From: an uncultured Clostridia bacterium
GTDB lineage: Bacteria > Bacillota > Clostridia > Christensenellales > UBA1242
NCBI GenBank assembly: GCA_934754355.1
Contig: CAKVID010000004.1
Location: 124,001-188,000 of the forward strand
Length of the DNA: 64,000 bases
Direction: 5' to 3'
The notes under the pieces were generated by a model, which was not told where the DNA came from, searched no databases, and saw only the letters and a list, made by a program, of their open reading frames with translations. Both the position numbers and the translations under genes were made by a program. Positions 25,658-41,300 of this stretch are shown one piece after another (positions within the stretch are counted from its first letter, which is position 1; every line of letters starts with the position of its first letter).

Positions 25658-26254
25658 TTAGTCTCCCATAATAGGGGCAAAATCTACTACATTACTTGGT
25701 GCGCTTTCTTTGATGTGATTTTGAACTATAGTCAAGATAGATTCCCATTTATCGAAGTTTTCACTTGTTAAACGTATTTGTATTATTTCTTGTCCATAAT
25801 AATCATTAATTACTTTAACCTCAATTGAATTATCCTTACTAGCATTTGCTAGATTAAATATTTTATCAAAGGTATCCTTATCAATATCATAGTCAAACTG
25901 AATTTTAGAATTACCTATCATTTCAGCATCACCATCTTCTTTATCAAAAAGATCTTGAATTGTTATGGAATAACTGCCATCAACTCCTACAACTCCAACC
26001 TGATCAAGTTTAAAATTTGGTTTTGTTTCTTTCATTTTAGATTCAATTGAATTTGCAATTTCAACTGCTGAAGTTTTCACTGTCTCTGTAACTCCTGGTT
26101 TTGTTTCTGCTTGCACAGAATCTTTATCACAACTAGTAAGTCCTGCTGCTCCTGTTAAGATTGTTGCCGCAACCAATCCTGTAATTGCTGCTCTTTTTGC
26201 TGTTTTCTTGAAGCCATCTTTTTTTGCTTCAAGATATTCCTTTAAATTATTCAT
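25658..26254 (-). CDS. Small lipoprotein of unknown function
   Basis: 198 residues. A long basic N-region (about 25 residues, including KKTAKRAA) leads to a hydrophobic stretch and lipobox LTSC with Cys at about 42, so it is exported and lipid-anchored. The mature part is acidic (DKEDGDAEMIG, DYDIDKDTFDKIF) and has no cysteines or repeats. I recognise no family. It is the nearest gene downstream of the giant repeat protein, but it has its own promoter and the very strong site AGGGAGGAATT, so it is expressed separately and probably highly. A link to the giant protein is only suggested by position. Confidence 0.8.
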   Translation of the reverse strand: MNNLKEYLEAKKDGFKKTAKRAAITGLVAATILTGAAGLTSCDKDSVQAETKPGVTETVKTSAVEIANSIESKMKETKPNFKLDQVGVVGVDGSYSITIQDLFDKEDGDAEMIGNSKIQFDYDIDKDTFDKIFNLANASKDNSIEVKVINDYYGQEIIQIRLTSENFDKWESILTIVQNHIKESAPSNVVDFAPIMGD

Positions 26255-26292
26255 ACTATTAATTCCTCCCTAATTCCCATAGTATTACAATT

Positions 26293-26321
26293 ATAATAAC
26301 ACCCGAGAGAGAGATTGTCAA
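26293..26321 (-). promoter_or_regulatory. Promoter of the small lipoprotein gene
   Basis: Minus strand TTGACA (26321-26316), 17 bp, TATTAT (26298-26293), with TGT before the -10. It lies between the giant gene's stop and this gene. Confidence 0.7.
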
Positions 26322-26339
26322 TAGTCAATTTTTTATAGT

Positions 26340-29300
26340 CTATTGTTTTTTCTTAACATACCAACCACTGTCATACACTAATGGAATATTTAAATTAAAC
26401 CAATTTGCAACAGCATTAATAACTGTATTCCCTAATGAGATTCCCCATCTTTCACACTTAACTCCGCAGTAAATACATTCTCCACTTTTAGAGTCATAAC
26501 TAAGGACATATCTTAATATTGTTGTAATAAGTGATGCTTTTAAGCCAGTTAAAAATAGGTCTCTAAATGAATTGATAACAAAGTCTTTACCTAAATTTTC
26601 TGATGTAATACGTATATCATGATTCATATAACTACTGTAGTACATCATATTATCTGTTTTATCACAGTCAACGCATTTTATTTTGTATGTGTATCCATAC
26701 ACATCAACATTTGTATAAGAATATGTATAAGAATGTCCAGAATAAGTTTTATTCCAACTTCCCACATTTACTTTATGGGAATAACATGTCATATCACCTT
26801 TCGGAAGTTCCCTTAATATGTAAACGTGATATTTATGTTTACCTGTCGCTTTAACACTCTGTAAGAACCCACAATTATGAGTACATGTCCAGCGACCTTC
26901 ATTTGCGCAAGTTGGAACTTTAAGTTTCATTGTACAAGATTCTTCTCTAGAATAGCCACATCTAGTACACGTAGCAATATGACTACATGACGGCATTGGA
27001 TAGGTAGTACCACTACCGCCATCATTCAAAATCTGCTGATTTGGATTTTGCAATGCTAATGTTGATATTCCATATTCATCCCTTAAAGAATATTGCTCAA
27101 AAGTATTATCTCTATTATTTGTTGGTCGTCTTTTTGTTATTTTCATAAGATATTCAAATGTGTGTTCTAATTTATCACCTACATTTCTTATTATCTGCCC
27201 TTTGCAGTGCATACATTTGAATTTTTCTTGATTGTATCCTCCACATGTACCAGCGATATCTTCTATAAGAGCAGAATTCGACTGATAATGAGTTCCGTAC
27301 GAATCAGCACCTTGATTTTTGCAAAGCGTACATTCTGGTGTAATTCGATGTTGCTCTGAATCATAATAACTAAAAATTCTTTTTATATTACAATTCTCTA
27401 GACTACTCCTATTTGCTTGGCCTCCGCATATAGTACATTCATAATACTTATAATGCTGATTATTAGCAACAAATTGATATAGTGGTTTATTCACATCATA
27501 AGAATGTTGTGAGACTTCTGAAGTTGGTTTATTACATGATGTACAATATCCACTTCTTATATGTTTATTGTCATCTTTACGCTCCCACAGACCATATTTC
27601 CATGTATGACGACTTCCTCCAGTTTCTCCATAATAAGGATCAATAGCACCACAATAACTACATTGTGCTTCTTGATACTGAATACAAGCTAACCAGTTCA
27701 ATTTATTTGTAAAGAACATTGCGTGTCTATTATGTGTCAATGAATAAGTAAATACCTCGTTCTCGGTTTCCCATTTAGCATCGTTATTTACTGTGAAATA
27801 GCGTGATACCACACTACCAAGATCTATATTTCTTAACATTCCCCTTGCGTCTAGTTTTAGTCCTGTTGGTACAAAATTATACAAACCACACACTTGGGCT
27901 TCATTTATTGGAAGATTTCTGAAACTTCGATAGTTTGTACATTTTCCATAAACTATATGTTGATTTAGTTTAACAGTTAGTGGCCAAATTTCCACATCTC
28001 CCGTAGGGACGAATTTAATATTCAATTGACTGCTACTAGGAGATACATAACTGCTGGCAATTGTATAAAGATTATAAGTTGAATTATAGAAATAAGCATT
28101 AGAAAATTTTCCATTGAACTCAGCATTGGTAAATGTTCCTTTGAACCATAGTCCATTTAACACATAGTCATCATTTCCAGGAGTATATGTTCCATCAGTT
28201 GGCACATATACAGTACTAGTCGTACCTGATGAACTAGTTACCATTGAAATTCCAGTTAAATTATATGAGAATGAATAAGTATCGCCGTCCATTACATAAT
28301 ATGTCTTAGCCTGACTACCAAAGTACCTAGAACTATTTATAAATGTAACTTTGTACTGCTTTGTTTCTGCAAAGATTGGACTTACTTTAATTGTGTTTTG
28401 TGAATACGACGCTAAATTTAAAGTTTTAACATTATTTGCAAGTATCGAACTATTAGTATATACCTTATAACCAGTCAAGGATACTTTGCTACCGCTTCCT
28501 CTATTAGTCCAAGTATTACCTGCATTGAATGTAACACTTGTTGGTGAGTAATATTCTTTACCATAATCAGAGTATACATTTGCAAAATATGATCTAGGAC
28601 AGGATGCCAAATTTTCATATAATCTTGATGTAGAATATTTCTCGCTATATAGAGATGTTATCTGATTTGTAATTTCGCCTGTATACAAATCATGGTCGCT
28701 CTTAAGCATATCTAAGACATACTGATTTCCGCTACCATCTTCATATTCGGTAAATGTAACTGTAACAGTATTATTAGCAGTAATTGCTGGATACTCTACC
28801 AATACCCATTCATTGCCTTGGGTTAATTCTACATCGTAATTATTAGCAGTCTCAATCCCTTTGCTTCCTGCTCTTAGTACTACATACTCTGGCAAATTAT
28901 CATAACTTTGAGTAGACTGTCCCAAACTCAATTTTCTAGGCGAATTAGCATCAATAGTTAAAGTAAATACATCTCCTCTACTATTCATTGCTTGCCAACG
29001 ATTACCAATGTTAAGAGGTCTAGAAGTTGAACTATTTATACCAACATAGTTACCGGTATTATCTCCACCTCGACTATGGTGTAGTGTATCGCCTATACCT
29101 AATGGCATTAATTCTATCAAGCCACCTGGTACAGTATATGTTGCTGAAGAACTAAACTTGGTTCCTTGCAATTTATTTAATAAGAAATCTATATCGTCTG
29201 TGTTGCTTTCAATTCTATCATTGCTATTGTCATACTTAATTAGGTTGTACCAAGTAGTATTATCTTGATAAATCTTGATTTCACTTCTATCCATGCTAAG

Positions 29301-32300
29301 AACTATAGCACAGTCTCTGGTTAATTTGGTTGTATCGGTAATCTTGGTGTTGCTATCAAAGCCTATTAGATTGTAACTGTAACCACCAATTGTTCGTGTT
29401 ACATTTTCTTCCATTAGACTATGAGTATAATTACTATCTACATACCAACCATCGAAAGTATAGATACTATCTCCCGAAGTTATTACATACCTTAGAAGCA
29501 AACTTCCTGTTTTTCCATCAAATATTTCTAATGTTTTTCCATTGTTAGATATCGTAACAGTACTATTAACTGGAATTGCAACTGTGGCAGTATCACTATT
29601 AAATGTTGGAACATATCCATTTATATTGCTCGTATAAGATATTCTTAGATTTCTTAGGTCTTCTGCTCTTGGCAAGGTAAGTTTAAATAGTACATTTACT
29701 GCATTAGATACTGTTAATACAATATCCACTGTATAACTAGCCTCTTCTATATCGAAACTTTCTTGAGCACCAGTTACTGAAGATGTAGATGTTGGATATG
29801 TTACAGTCTTACCTGCAATTGATACAGACTTTAATTTATACGAATACTCTTTGCTATTACTTGGAACGATTGTTCCGGCAAATCTATCAGAAATACTCAA
29901 ATAAATTCCGCCCTTAATCATGTCGTACTGAATATATCCAGTTGCTTCATTATTTGATATGTTATTAATTGTAGTAATAGCGCCAGTTATATTTTGGGTT
30001 ACTGCATTACCATCAATCTTCTCTGCTTCAATATATGCTAGGTCAGTAGACAAAGAAGTAGATGTTGAACCCGCATAAGTAATATTATATGACAAATCTA
30101 CTGCATGAATATACTCATCAAATTTAACTACATATACTTTCTTATTACCATCATAACTAGTTGAACGAACAGTTATTGTATTTCCATTAATAATGCTAGT
30201 ACCACTATTCATGTCTAAGTTATTATCAATTATATTATTTGTTGTAGTAATTGTGTCTACTTCAAATATCTTCAAATCTCTAATATAATAGTTATCTCTT
30301 GGATAGTATTTGTCCTTAGCATTGGTTTTATTTTCTTTCAATGCCACTGTGAAAGTATTAACTGCGCTTATATTATTAGTAGATTTATCGTACCAATAAC
30401 TGTATATTTTAGCAGTTAGTACATTACTTGCAAGTGAGTATTCAATAGTATAACCACCATAAATAGTATACATTGCATTATCTGCACTACCGTTATATGT
30501 AACAAATTTATTATTTCTGTACGCTAGATTATATGTGCTTTGTGTTGGAGTAGCATCAAATAATACTTGTACATATCTCAATAAATCGTCTCCATATTCG
30601 CTAATTGTATAGTCGGAAGCCTCAGCATTTACCTTGATTGATGGATTACCAGTTTTCCAAGTTATACCAACCAAATTGTGATTAGTATTTTGATTTTCAC
30701 TAAATTTGAAAGTAACCTTAGTTGAAGCACCCACAATAATAGAGCCATAAGTTTTATTTTTCTTATTAATTGCTAAATTACTCATCTCACTTGTAGTACC
30801 ATTAACCAATGGATTTGATATAGAGTATTCTACATTACCATAGCCCGGCATAATACCATCGGTCTTAGTATAGCCAGTACCATCGTTTGTATCTACATTT
30901 ACATCAATTGTTTTCTTGGCTTCAACCCATGCTACAAACGCATAGTCGTTTTCTTGATAATCATAAGTACTTTGATCATCTATCTTTGCTACCTTAGTGC
31001 TAGTAGGTCTTAATAACCAGCCTTGAGCATAACCATTATTATTTGTAATTTGGGCTACAATTCCACTTCTACCAAGCGGAGAACCATCGAATACAAAACT
31101 CAAATTACTCTCATTGTACTTCAAAATTTCGCCCTTGTACAATAAATAACTTTCATAAGTTTTACCATTTATTTTGTATCCATCATAAGTCTTATCTTTG
31201 ATCTTCCATTCTCCACCTTCAGTATCTACTTTAGTAATACTAGATGATGTGTCTTTCATTCTAATAAACTCGACATTAAATGTTTTCCATTCGGCAGCAA
31301 GTCTTATTGGATAAGAACCCAAAGCACTCATATTGTCTGGACAATCGTTCCATGTCTTGCCATTATCTGTTGAATATTGCCACCTATAGTTAGTTAGATA
31401 TTCATTTAATTTGTTAGTAAAGAATGGTGCTTGTGCAGTAGCAGTCACATAATTCTTACTATCCATCTCGCCATTAATAATGGATTTGAATGATATCTTC
31501 CAGTTCATTTCTGATTCGGAAGACTTTGTATCGAATATAAATTCCGCACCACCCTCTATATTCAAACTACTAACATTATATTTAATAGTATTTGAATATT
31601 TTAGTGGTTCTGGAATATTAGTAATAACAAATTGTGAAGTAGATAATGTTACATTTGCTGGATATGCAGTAGGAGCAAGAGTTATAGCACCATATGCATC
31701 TTCAATATCCATGTAACTATTGCTACTATCCAAACTACCAGCCCTGCTAAGTATTCTAGATATACCATTCTTAGTAGTTATGTTCATAGCAATTTTATCA
31801 AAGATTGTTTGATTTGCTTTATAGTTAATAGTATATAGCGTTGTATTATTAGTTCTATCTACTATCTTGAATACAGCATAAGTAAATCCGTTGCTATCTT
31901 TTGCTAATGTCTCGTACCAAATGCCCAAATGCATTCTAGCATTCTCATCATAACTAATTGGTGTAATATATTTGAATGATGGAATACTTCTAAATAATGA
32001 GAATTGTTCTCCTGCACTATATGTAGAGCCATCTCCAGAGGTAATAAGTAAATTACCCCATGCCGAAGTACTAACAATAACCTTAGCATTGAAGTGTGGA
32101 TATACATTAGCATCGCTAGTTATTTCTATATTATTAGATATCAATTTGCCATTTTCAGTTGTAACACTTGTATGTTCAGCACTATTTAACCAATCAGATA
32201 TTAATTTGCTTAAATTTGATTGTTGCAAATTATTATTAACAATTGTTCCTAGGTAAGAATTGTTATTTCCTACATACCACATAGAGAATGTGTAATCTAC

Positions 32301-35300
32301 TGGATATCTATCTGCTGGTGCAAGAGTACTTAACGCTTCTTCATTTGCACCCAAAATAATATTAGATAATGCCAAATTATTAGTTGCTTCATAGCCACTA
32401 TTTGATGTAATAATTTCTTGCTCAAATACTAATTTACCACCAAGTGTATAATATTCAGCAGTTTCACTAGAATAGCCGACATCTGTCATATGCTTGTATA
32501 CAGTAAGGATTATTTCCATCTTAGGATACAAGATATACATATCTTTCTCGGCAAGGTTATTTTCATCATTTTTATAAGCATTCTCAATATCTTGTAGAGT
32601 GCTTACTTTAATATTTGTAATATTATTAATTCCACGCAAGTAGAATTCATAATTACCATTTGCATCTTTGGTTGCATTTGCATTGCTACTTAACCAAGTA
32701 CTATTTACGGCATAGTCTTTGGAAAGTAGGCTTGTATCATACTTAATGCCAAATTGATCTACAAAATTCGTACTAGCCAAATACAATGGACATTCAACCT
32801 CTGAATTGCCATCAAATTTGATAAATCTTATCATTAATGCACTTTCGTAATTAGCATATAGATTAACTGCATTATATTCATTTCCAGTTTTATTTACTAA
32901 TGCCCAAGTAGCATTATAAGCCGAACCGCCAACACTTAGTGCCCAATATTTGAATAGATAATGAAGTTCGCCATAGATATTGCTCATATCGTCTATTGGG
33001 TGTACAAATTTGGCCGAACCATTATCGTTATTTGTATCTAACTTAAATCTAGGTGCTGGGTGAAGACTATTAAGTGCACGCATAGATTGAATAGAATAAT
33101 TGTAATGCAAATATTTATATGCACCAGTATCTTTATCTGTAATATTTGCGATATTTTCATCGTATGCAACATCGAAGGTTGCAATCAATGGATAAGTGCC
33201 ATCACTTTCTGCATTGTAGAAGTTAATTGCGAATGTTTTGGCTACAACATCGCCTCTTAGATGGATTTCTGGCAATTTATGTACATCTACTGTACCGAAT
33301 TCGGCAAACATATCTTTAATATTATTATTTGCGTTATTACTACCTAATTTCAATGTATTAGAAGTAATACCGTCGCTAATAGAACCGCCATCAATTGCTG
33401 ACCATTTAGACATTACATATTCTACATGACTACCATCTGCACTATTTGGAGTTGTTGTGAATGTTAGGTTATTATTATCAAATCTAGCCTTTAGAAGCAA
33501 ATTACTTTCTAAAGTATTATCAGTATAATCAATCTTAACATTATCACGACCATATACTAATGTATTACTAGCATTATCTCTCTGAACAGAGATTGTTGCT
33601 CTCTGTACATATAAACCATTGCTATCAATTAATACTTCGTTAGTATTTAAGTAATCCATAGTTCTAGTGCTAGCACTAATAATCATGGCTTTGGTCAAGT
33701 CAATATGTAATTGTACAGTTCCGTTATTTAGTGAGTAAATTGTATTACCCTCTAAATAACCATTACTTGATTGTTCACTCTTATATTTAGAGTAAGTCTG
33801 GAAGTTACTATTATCATCTAACCAGAAGTAATTTAGTAGAACTCCCAAATCAATTTGTGCTTGTCCCGGATTACCAGAAGCAAGTTTATTTTCAAAGTCT
33901 GTGTGGAAATTATTTTTCCATTCACTGAATTTGTTTGTTAAATCTGTACCAGCAGAGATATTTTCTGCTCCAATTTCCCAATAAATATAATATCTAGTAT
34001 ATTCTATTTGGGTTGTTGGATTTGCAAATTTAGTAGTCTTGATTTCGTGACCATCTACAGTTTTATTAAGTGCTTTAATCCATGTTGTATTATTAACTGG
34101 GTCACTATTCTCAAAGTCTAGGTACAATTCAACTTTCTCAATTTTATTTGCAACAAATACTACTTCAATTTCGTATATAGTATTGAATGATGCAGTTTTG
34201 TTGCTACCAGTATATTCTACTGGAGTGTAAGTAATACTCTTACCTGAACTATCTACACTGATACTTGTGTATCCTATATTGTTATTACCATCAACTTTCC
34301 AAACATTACTATCCCAAGCAAATTTAATGCTATCAAAGTGTTTGTGCATAATTTCATTAGGGACATACTCAAAATTCAATCTTGCACCATAAGGAACACT
34401 ACTAAATGTAAGAACATTATAACCATTAGTTGTAGTGTAATTATAAGAAATAGTTATATTGTTACTCTCGTATGCTTTGTTATTTGAGTTTCCATAGATA
34501 TTAGTACCTGCAAGCATACCTATAGCACCACTTGTAGCAAAGTCGTTATTTGATGAAGTTAAGAATTTACCATCATCAGCATTTATCTTATATTCAACAT
34601 TAGTTGTATATGGAGTAATCTCGAATGAGAATGTATAGTTATTAACAATAATAGCCTCTAGAGTAAATGTATAAGTAATAAACATACCATCTACAGTATT
34701 ACCATTAATAATCTTAGAAGTTGTAGTAGATTTATTCAAATTAAGAATATATCTATTGTTGCGGTCTAATAAAGAATATTCATTTACTAGATTGCTATTA
34801 TCAGGAGTATAACCAACAAGTGCATTATCTGTAGTATTAACTTTGTCAATTATATATCCTTCAGTCTCTATTGTGAAAGTAATTTCTTTAGAACTCTTAT
34901 ACGCTGTAGTAATTGTATAAGTCTTAACATCTCTATTTCCAGTAGATGTATTATCTATAGTCTCTGTATTATCTATCAATAGATAATTACTGCTAATTGC
35001 AGATAATTGAGCATATTTCTGAATTAATTTATCTTCACTAGAGCCAAGAGTAATTGTTTGTTTAACAGTAAGTTTAGCAAAGAAATTAATAGCCAAGCCA
35101 TTTGAAGATAAATCGTAAGTAATCTCATTGCCGTCAGCAGTATATGTAATAAGAATATATTTGCTAACCTCAATACCACCACTCATTGTCTTCTCAATAG
35201 TAACCTTAAATCTAACTATTGCATTATTCAAATCGTCTACTCTAAATACCTCTGTTCCAGTTACCCTACTTAGATATTTATCATTAGAGACATCTTCAGT

Positions 35301-38300
35301 TACTCTAGGATAGAAATACCAACCTACAAAATTAGGATTACCAGAATATGCACTTGTATCAAGAGTATATTCTTCGCTATAAGCACTACTAGACTTAACT
35401 GTGATTATAGAGTCTGGAGCGACATCAATATTTTTATACGAATAATAGTTAGAATTACTAGTATCTATTTGAGGCACATACAAATTAATAGAGAAACTTA
35501 CATCTATATAAATTGTAAATGTCTTGTTAGTTTGGTCATTACCAGATATCTTAGAACTATCAAATAATATCTTATCTGTATCTTTGGATATATTTGTCTT
35601 AACAGCCAAGTTATTATTGTAATATAATTCTTTGACTTGAGAGATATCTTGACCAAGAGTATTGATTATATAATCTCTAATTGCAACATACTCACCATTA
35701 ATTACTTTCTGGCAATTCTCTAAATCATCGCCTTGACCTGCAATTATTTGGTCTTTGGTTGATTTGAATATTACTGTATAAGCCTCATCAAATACTGGAT
35801 ACAAATATTGGTTATTAATAATATTTAATCCAACACTTCTAAGTATTGCATTAGTAAGAGGGGCAATAACCTTCCATTCTCTAAATCTATAACCCGGTTT
35901 ATTATATAGTTCGCTATAGTTCCTAATAAATTCTTCTTTCTCGTAATCTTCAATATTGAAAGTCTCGCCGAATCTAACAGTAATTACGCTTGTTGGGTCA
36001 ATAGAAACGCCTTTCCCAGCATCTTCTTGACTAGCACAGAAAGTCATATCAAATTCACAAGCATTCCAAATAGCATAAAGTGTTGTATTTGAATTATTCT
36101 GAACGCCAATAGCACTTAATTTATCATAAGCAATTACTTCGCCATCAGGAGTATATGACCAACCCGCGAATGTATAATATGAATTTAACCATGTAGCATT
36201 GCTAAGAGTTAAGTTTGTAGGATAAATTGTGGTTACATTGCCGTCACTATCCATTATACAATCTGTCATGCTAATGCTTGACAAACTAATCTTCTGGTTA
36301 TCTAGAATCAACTCGTTATAAGTATAAGTACTTGAATATGTCTTGCCACCAATTGTTACAATTTCTCCAGATGCTTTGAATAGAGAATTATCATCAATAA
36401 TCATTGGATATCCAAGACCATTCTTAATATTACTTTGTGTTTGACCATATTTAGCAAATATAGCAGATACTCTATCTCTATCAAAGTTAGTATTCAAAGT
36501 AATAGTATAGCCATTTTGCCATAGAGGACGCCATGTTTGAGCGCTAGCGACTGACATATATGCCATTGCTTTGCCGTCTACAAATTCAACTCTACTATCG
36601 CCAGACTGCCAACCTATCCATTTCTGGGTGTCATTTGTTAGAGTAAAGTCACTTGGACTAGGGAATGTAATTGCTTCGCCAAATCCATATTTATTGGAAG
36701 CACGAAGTATCTCATCATCATCTACAAACGATACAGTATACTTCTGTTCCCAAATTGCATAAAGAGTTTGAGCATTATTATTTCTAATAAATTCACTTAA
36801 TTCTCTAGTAATAACTTGGTATGCTTTCTTGGAACAAATACCACTATCAAGAGTATAATAACTCAAGTATTTGTAACCACCATTATCATAGTTATCACTA
36901 CTATTATATAAATTAAGAATATTAGTAAATGTATTAATCTTCTCTGTTGACCAACCATAGAATTTATAGTTATCAACATCTGAAGATTGCATGAAGTATG
37001 CAACATCAATATTTGAACCTGTCATTGCATTGAATTTGATGTATTTAGTATTAGAACCATCTACATCAATATCTACATATTTATAGTTGCTATCTTTGTC
37101 TATACGCAAATTAATGTATTCAATATCAAATGGAATACCATCTTCTATCTTAGTTGCAAATGTAGCAAGACTATTATCACTAGGATTTGTAACATAGAAT
37201 TTAACATTTATACTAGTACTAACAACTGCGGTTAAAGTAATTAACCCATTTTCTTCGTCACCAGATGTATATGTATAAGTATCTCCATAAGAATAAGATT
37301 TGCTCATCTTACTTACGAAGCCTTCAAATTGGACACCATCAATTGGTGCAATTGTAGCACTTGGAATTACATACGAATTACCCTTAATCGTGGTCTCTTG
37401 AGAAGCCATCTTAATAGTTCCTGCTGTCAAACTATTGCTATCACACTTATTGTAATAATAACTTGTTCCAGAATGAACTACAATTGGGCTCTCTACAATT
37501 TTATTGAGTGTACTCTTATCTACAGGATAATCGCTAGGAATTGTAAATCCTGTATCTCCAGCACTAAATACTACATGCTTAATATCAGTATAAGTAGCCT
37601 TAATAACTAGAACATCCATTACTTCGTTATTGCTTGCTACCACCGTTATCTTACTTCCAAAATTACCCAAATCAAAACCAGTAGTAATATAATTATCGGT
37701 TTCAATAAATACATAAGGAAGAGTAAGGCTATTGCCATAAGTTACAGTAGTTCTCAAGTCAGTAATTTCTTGAGTAACTTTGTTTCCATCGTAATTAGTC
37801 TCAACAACATATTCCACATTGATTGTATTAGCCTCAAATATTGCTCTAATATATACTTGATTGAAGTAATCAGCAATATCAACAGCATCAATAGTTGTAA
37901 GGTCAATCCAATTACCGGCATTGTCTCTATACTGCCATTTAGTGAATGTGTAGTTATTAAGAGTTGGAACACCTAGTGTATTACCACTAAGAGTAGCACC
38001 AACCGGCAAGTCTGCCGAATAACCAAATTCATTGCCAGTATACGCAAGTTCTGAACTAGAATTAATCTCGCCAATTGAGTAATTAACTTTGTCTAATTGC
38101 CCCGAATATCTAGTTCCGTCAATTGTCTGATCAATCTTTAGAAGCATATCATAAGATAATTGTGCGTATTCTACATTGATTACAATTTTATTGTTAATTA
38201 TGTTGCTATCATCAACACCAATAGATATTGAGCCACTTGTCTCAAATGAGCCAACTCTAACTGTTTTTATCTTATAACTAGCCTTCAAATCTTCGTGTAC

Positions 38301-41300
38301 ATCAATAGACAACCAGGAATTATAAAGAACTGCTATATTGTAAGTGGTTGTATGAGTACTCTCATTAACTGTAATATTTGCAGTGTCCTCTGAGTAATCT
38401 GCATATAGATTACTATAGAAAGACATAAGAGATAATAGTAATTGGTCACCCACACCATCTTCAGAAGTTAAGTTGACTACAACTTCTATGAAGTTCTGCG
38501 TATAAACTGATACAAATTTAATATCTTTGGTAACATTTCTTACTTGCCAATATTTAATTTGTCCACTATCGCCATCAACTACTTCTGATAATTCTAATCC
38601 ACTATCTGCTAGATCTACTAGTTCATTGCTACTAGTTAGAATTTTCCAGCCTTGGAATATGAAACTATTGCTAACATTTGTAGCCGCTCTTACATAGAAA
38701 GGTCTATTCATTAAGTAAATTGAATTTCTATAAGTAACTATTCCGTTTGATATATCATTAGAATTAATAGTATTAGCAAGACCTCTTGTCTCTCCTTCAT
38801 AATTAATATCGCCAGTATCATTTAATTGCTCACTATTTAGAGCATATTCACCAAAGACATTGTATATAGAAGATACATATTCATCAAATACTAGAGAAGT
38901 GTTACCCTCTGCGTCTTCATTTTCTACAACAACAGCACTTACGAAAGATACCTCATGACTAAGTATTTCGTATTTTAGATAGATATTATTAACTAGCGCA
39001 TTACCAGTACCATAAGTCTTAACAGAATAACTATTTGTATAGTAATTGCCATCATCTAAGTCAAATACCATATAAGTTTTTTCATCATTATTTACTCTAA
39101 TCTCGCCATTTGTTACATATTCGTAATTAGCAAATACAGTAAATAAATCTTGTAGACTATTAATTCTAGTCTTAGAATTATTATTTTTGTCCACAACAAC
39201 TTCAACTACATTACTTTGTAGATAACTATCAAATATTGTAGCCCTAATTGTTTTCGCTGCGTCCAAATATTTCTTACGAGGAGAATACTCATCGTAAATA
39301 ACATTGCCGTCACTATCAGTCTCGTATAGACCAATAGTATCATTTAGAGAAACATTAATAGTATCGCCTAACTTAGTATAATAATCATTGGCATTATTAT
39401 CCCCATTCTCTACAGCCATTTCATAATTTTTCAAATCTTCAAGACTTGCGAAATAATAGAAATTCAATTCATAAGCAGTAGAATAATGTGGACTAATTAT
39501 AAGTCTATATTCAGAAGTTACTTTGCTTGCCTCAATATCGCTACTACCAATAGTATGGCTACCACCAGCAAAGAAATTAGTGTCACCAGTTGATGCCCAA
39601 TAATCTATATTATAACCAGCAACCTCTATATCACTAATATTGATCTTAGGAGTAACTACACTACCTAGCGAGATAATTTCTGAGTATAGTTCGTTATTCT
39701 TAACTTCGTTACCTTGATATTTAGCATCGCCATATACTCTATAAGACAATCTATATACAGGAGTTACAAATATAACTCTAATTGTATCGCTTGAAGTGAC
39801 CATGTAAGGATTACTTACATCAAGTTCTGCCTCACTACTGCCAACTTCGTGTACAAATTTAATTGCACTCAAGTAATCAATTCCCTCATTAGATAGTATA
39901 GAATTGATTTTCTCTTCTAAGCAAACCCCATCAGAATTCTTGATATCAGATATCCAATTACCATTATTTTCTGTATCAGCAAGGATATCAAAATAATTAG
40001 TACTTGCATCATAAGACCAAGCGAAATTCATGTTGTCTGCATAATATTTGTTAATTTCAAATATATAATTTGCTAGTAAGTTAGTATTATCTCCACTATT
40101 ATCATAAGCCTCGAAAGTGAATGTAATATTATAACTATTCTTTCTCCAGATTACATAAGCATTGATATTATTGCCATTAATTGCCGAACTATCAAATGTG
40201 TATGTAGTGTTAGGTTCTCCATCTGTTGAAGATGCGAAACCTTTGAATGTATACTTAGTACTATCGTAACTTGTGTATAACTTACTCAAATCGCTATAGT
40301 CAAAGTAATTACCAGCACTAAGCATATAATTTGCTAGATTGATAGAATTACTATCATTAATACCTAAGTGAATTGTAGGTGTGCTATAAGAACCAAATAC
40401 GAAATTAGTACTATCTTCACTATCTACACCTTCTGTTATAAATTTAAGAGTGTAAATCTTTGCTTGAGCAGGATACAAGAATACTCTTCTATTTCCCTTC
40501 TCAACTTCAATTTCACTAGCGAATGTTACAAATTCATCTACACTATTCACAACATGATTATTTCCGCTAATTGTTGTCCAACCAACAAATGCATAACCAT
40601 TAAGATAGAAATTCTCTGATGAAGCGATGTCTTTATTAAGAGTTGCAATCGCAGAAATGCTCTCATCAAATTCATGATAATCTTTCTTAAGTAGAGTGTT
40701 AGATTGATTATAATAATAAATTACATATTTTTGTTCCCAGATAGAAGTAAGTTTGGCTTTTGCAAAACCGGCAATACTTCTATCCTCATTGGCACTTTGA
40801 CCAAATAAGAATTGTCTAGTTACAGGATTTGTATCATCTAGAGTTCTATACAAAGTAATCTTGTAACCAAGCAAAGTATATTCAAACCAATCAATACCCT
40901 CTATAGTTAATCCAAATCCCACACTATCGCCAGATATGCTAAATGAAGCAGTACTGCTACCCATTACACTAGCAATAGATAGTAAGTAATCATCTGAGAA
41001 TGCCTTACCTGTATTGAATTCTCTATTTGTAATATATGAAGATACACTATTTCCATCTGCAGTGTTTGTATCTTGCAAACTACTATTATCTGTAGGATTA
41101 GTTAAAGTGTAATCTATTGTAATTGTTGAATAAGTAGAAACAAATGTTGGGGTTAATCTATAGATAATATTTACATTATCTATTGGTTCAACCAAAGTAA
41201 GTGTGCCACCAACTCTTATCTCATCAGTTGTTGTAATCCAATTATTTCTATTGTCTATTGAATACTCAATAGTGTATTTATCAAAGTATAGTGATTTTCC

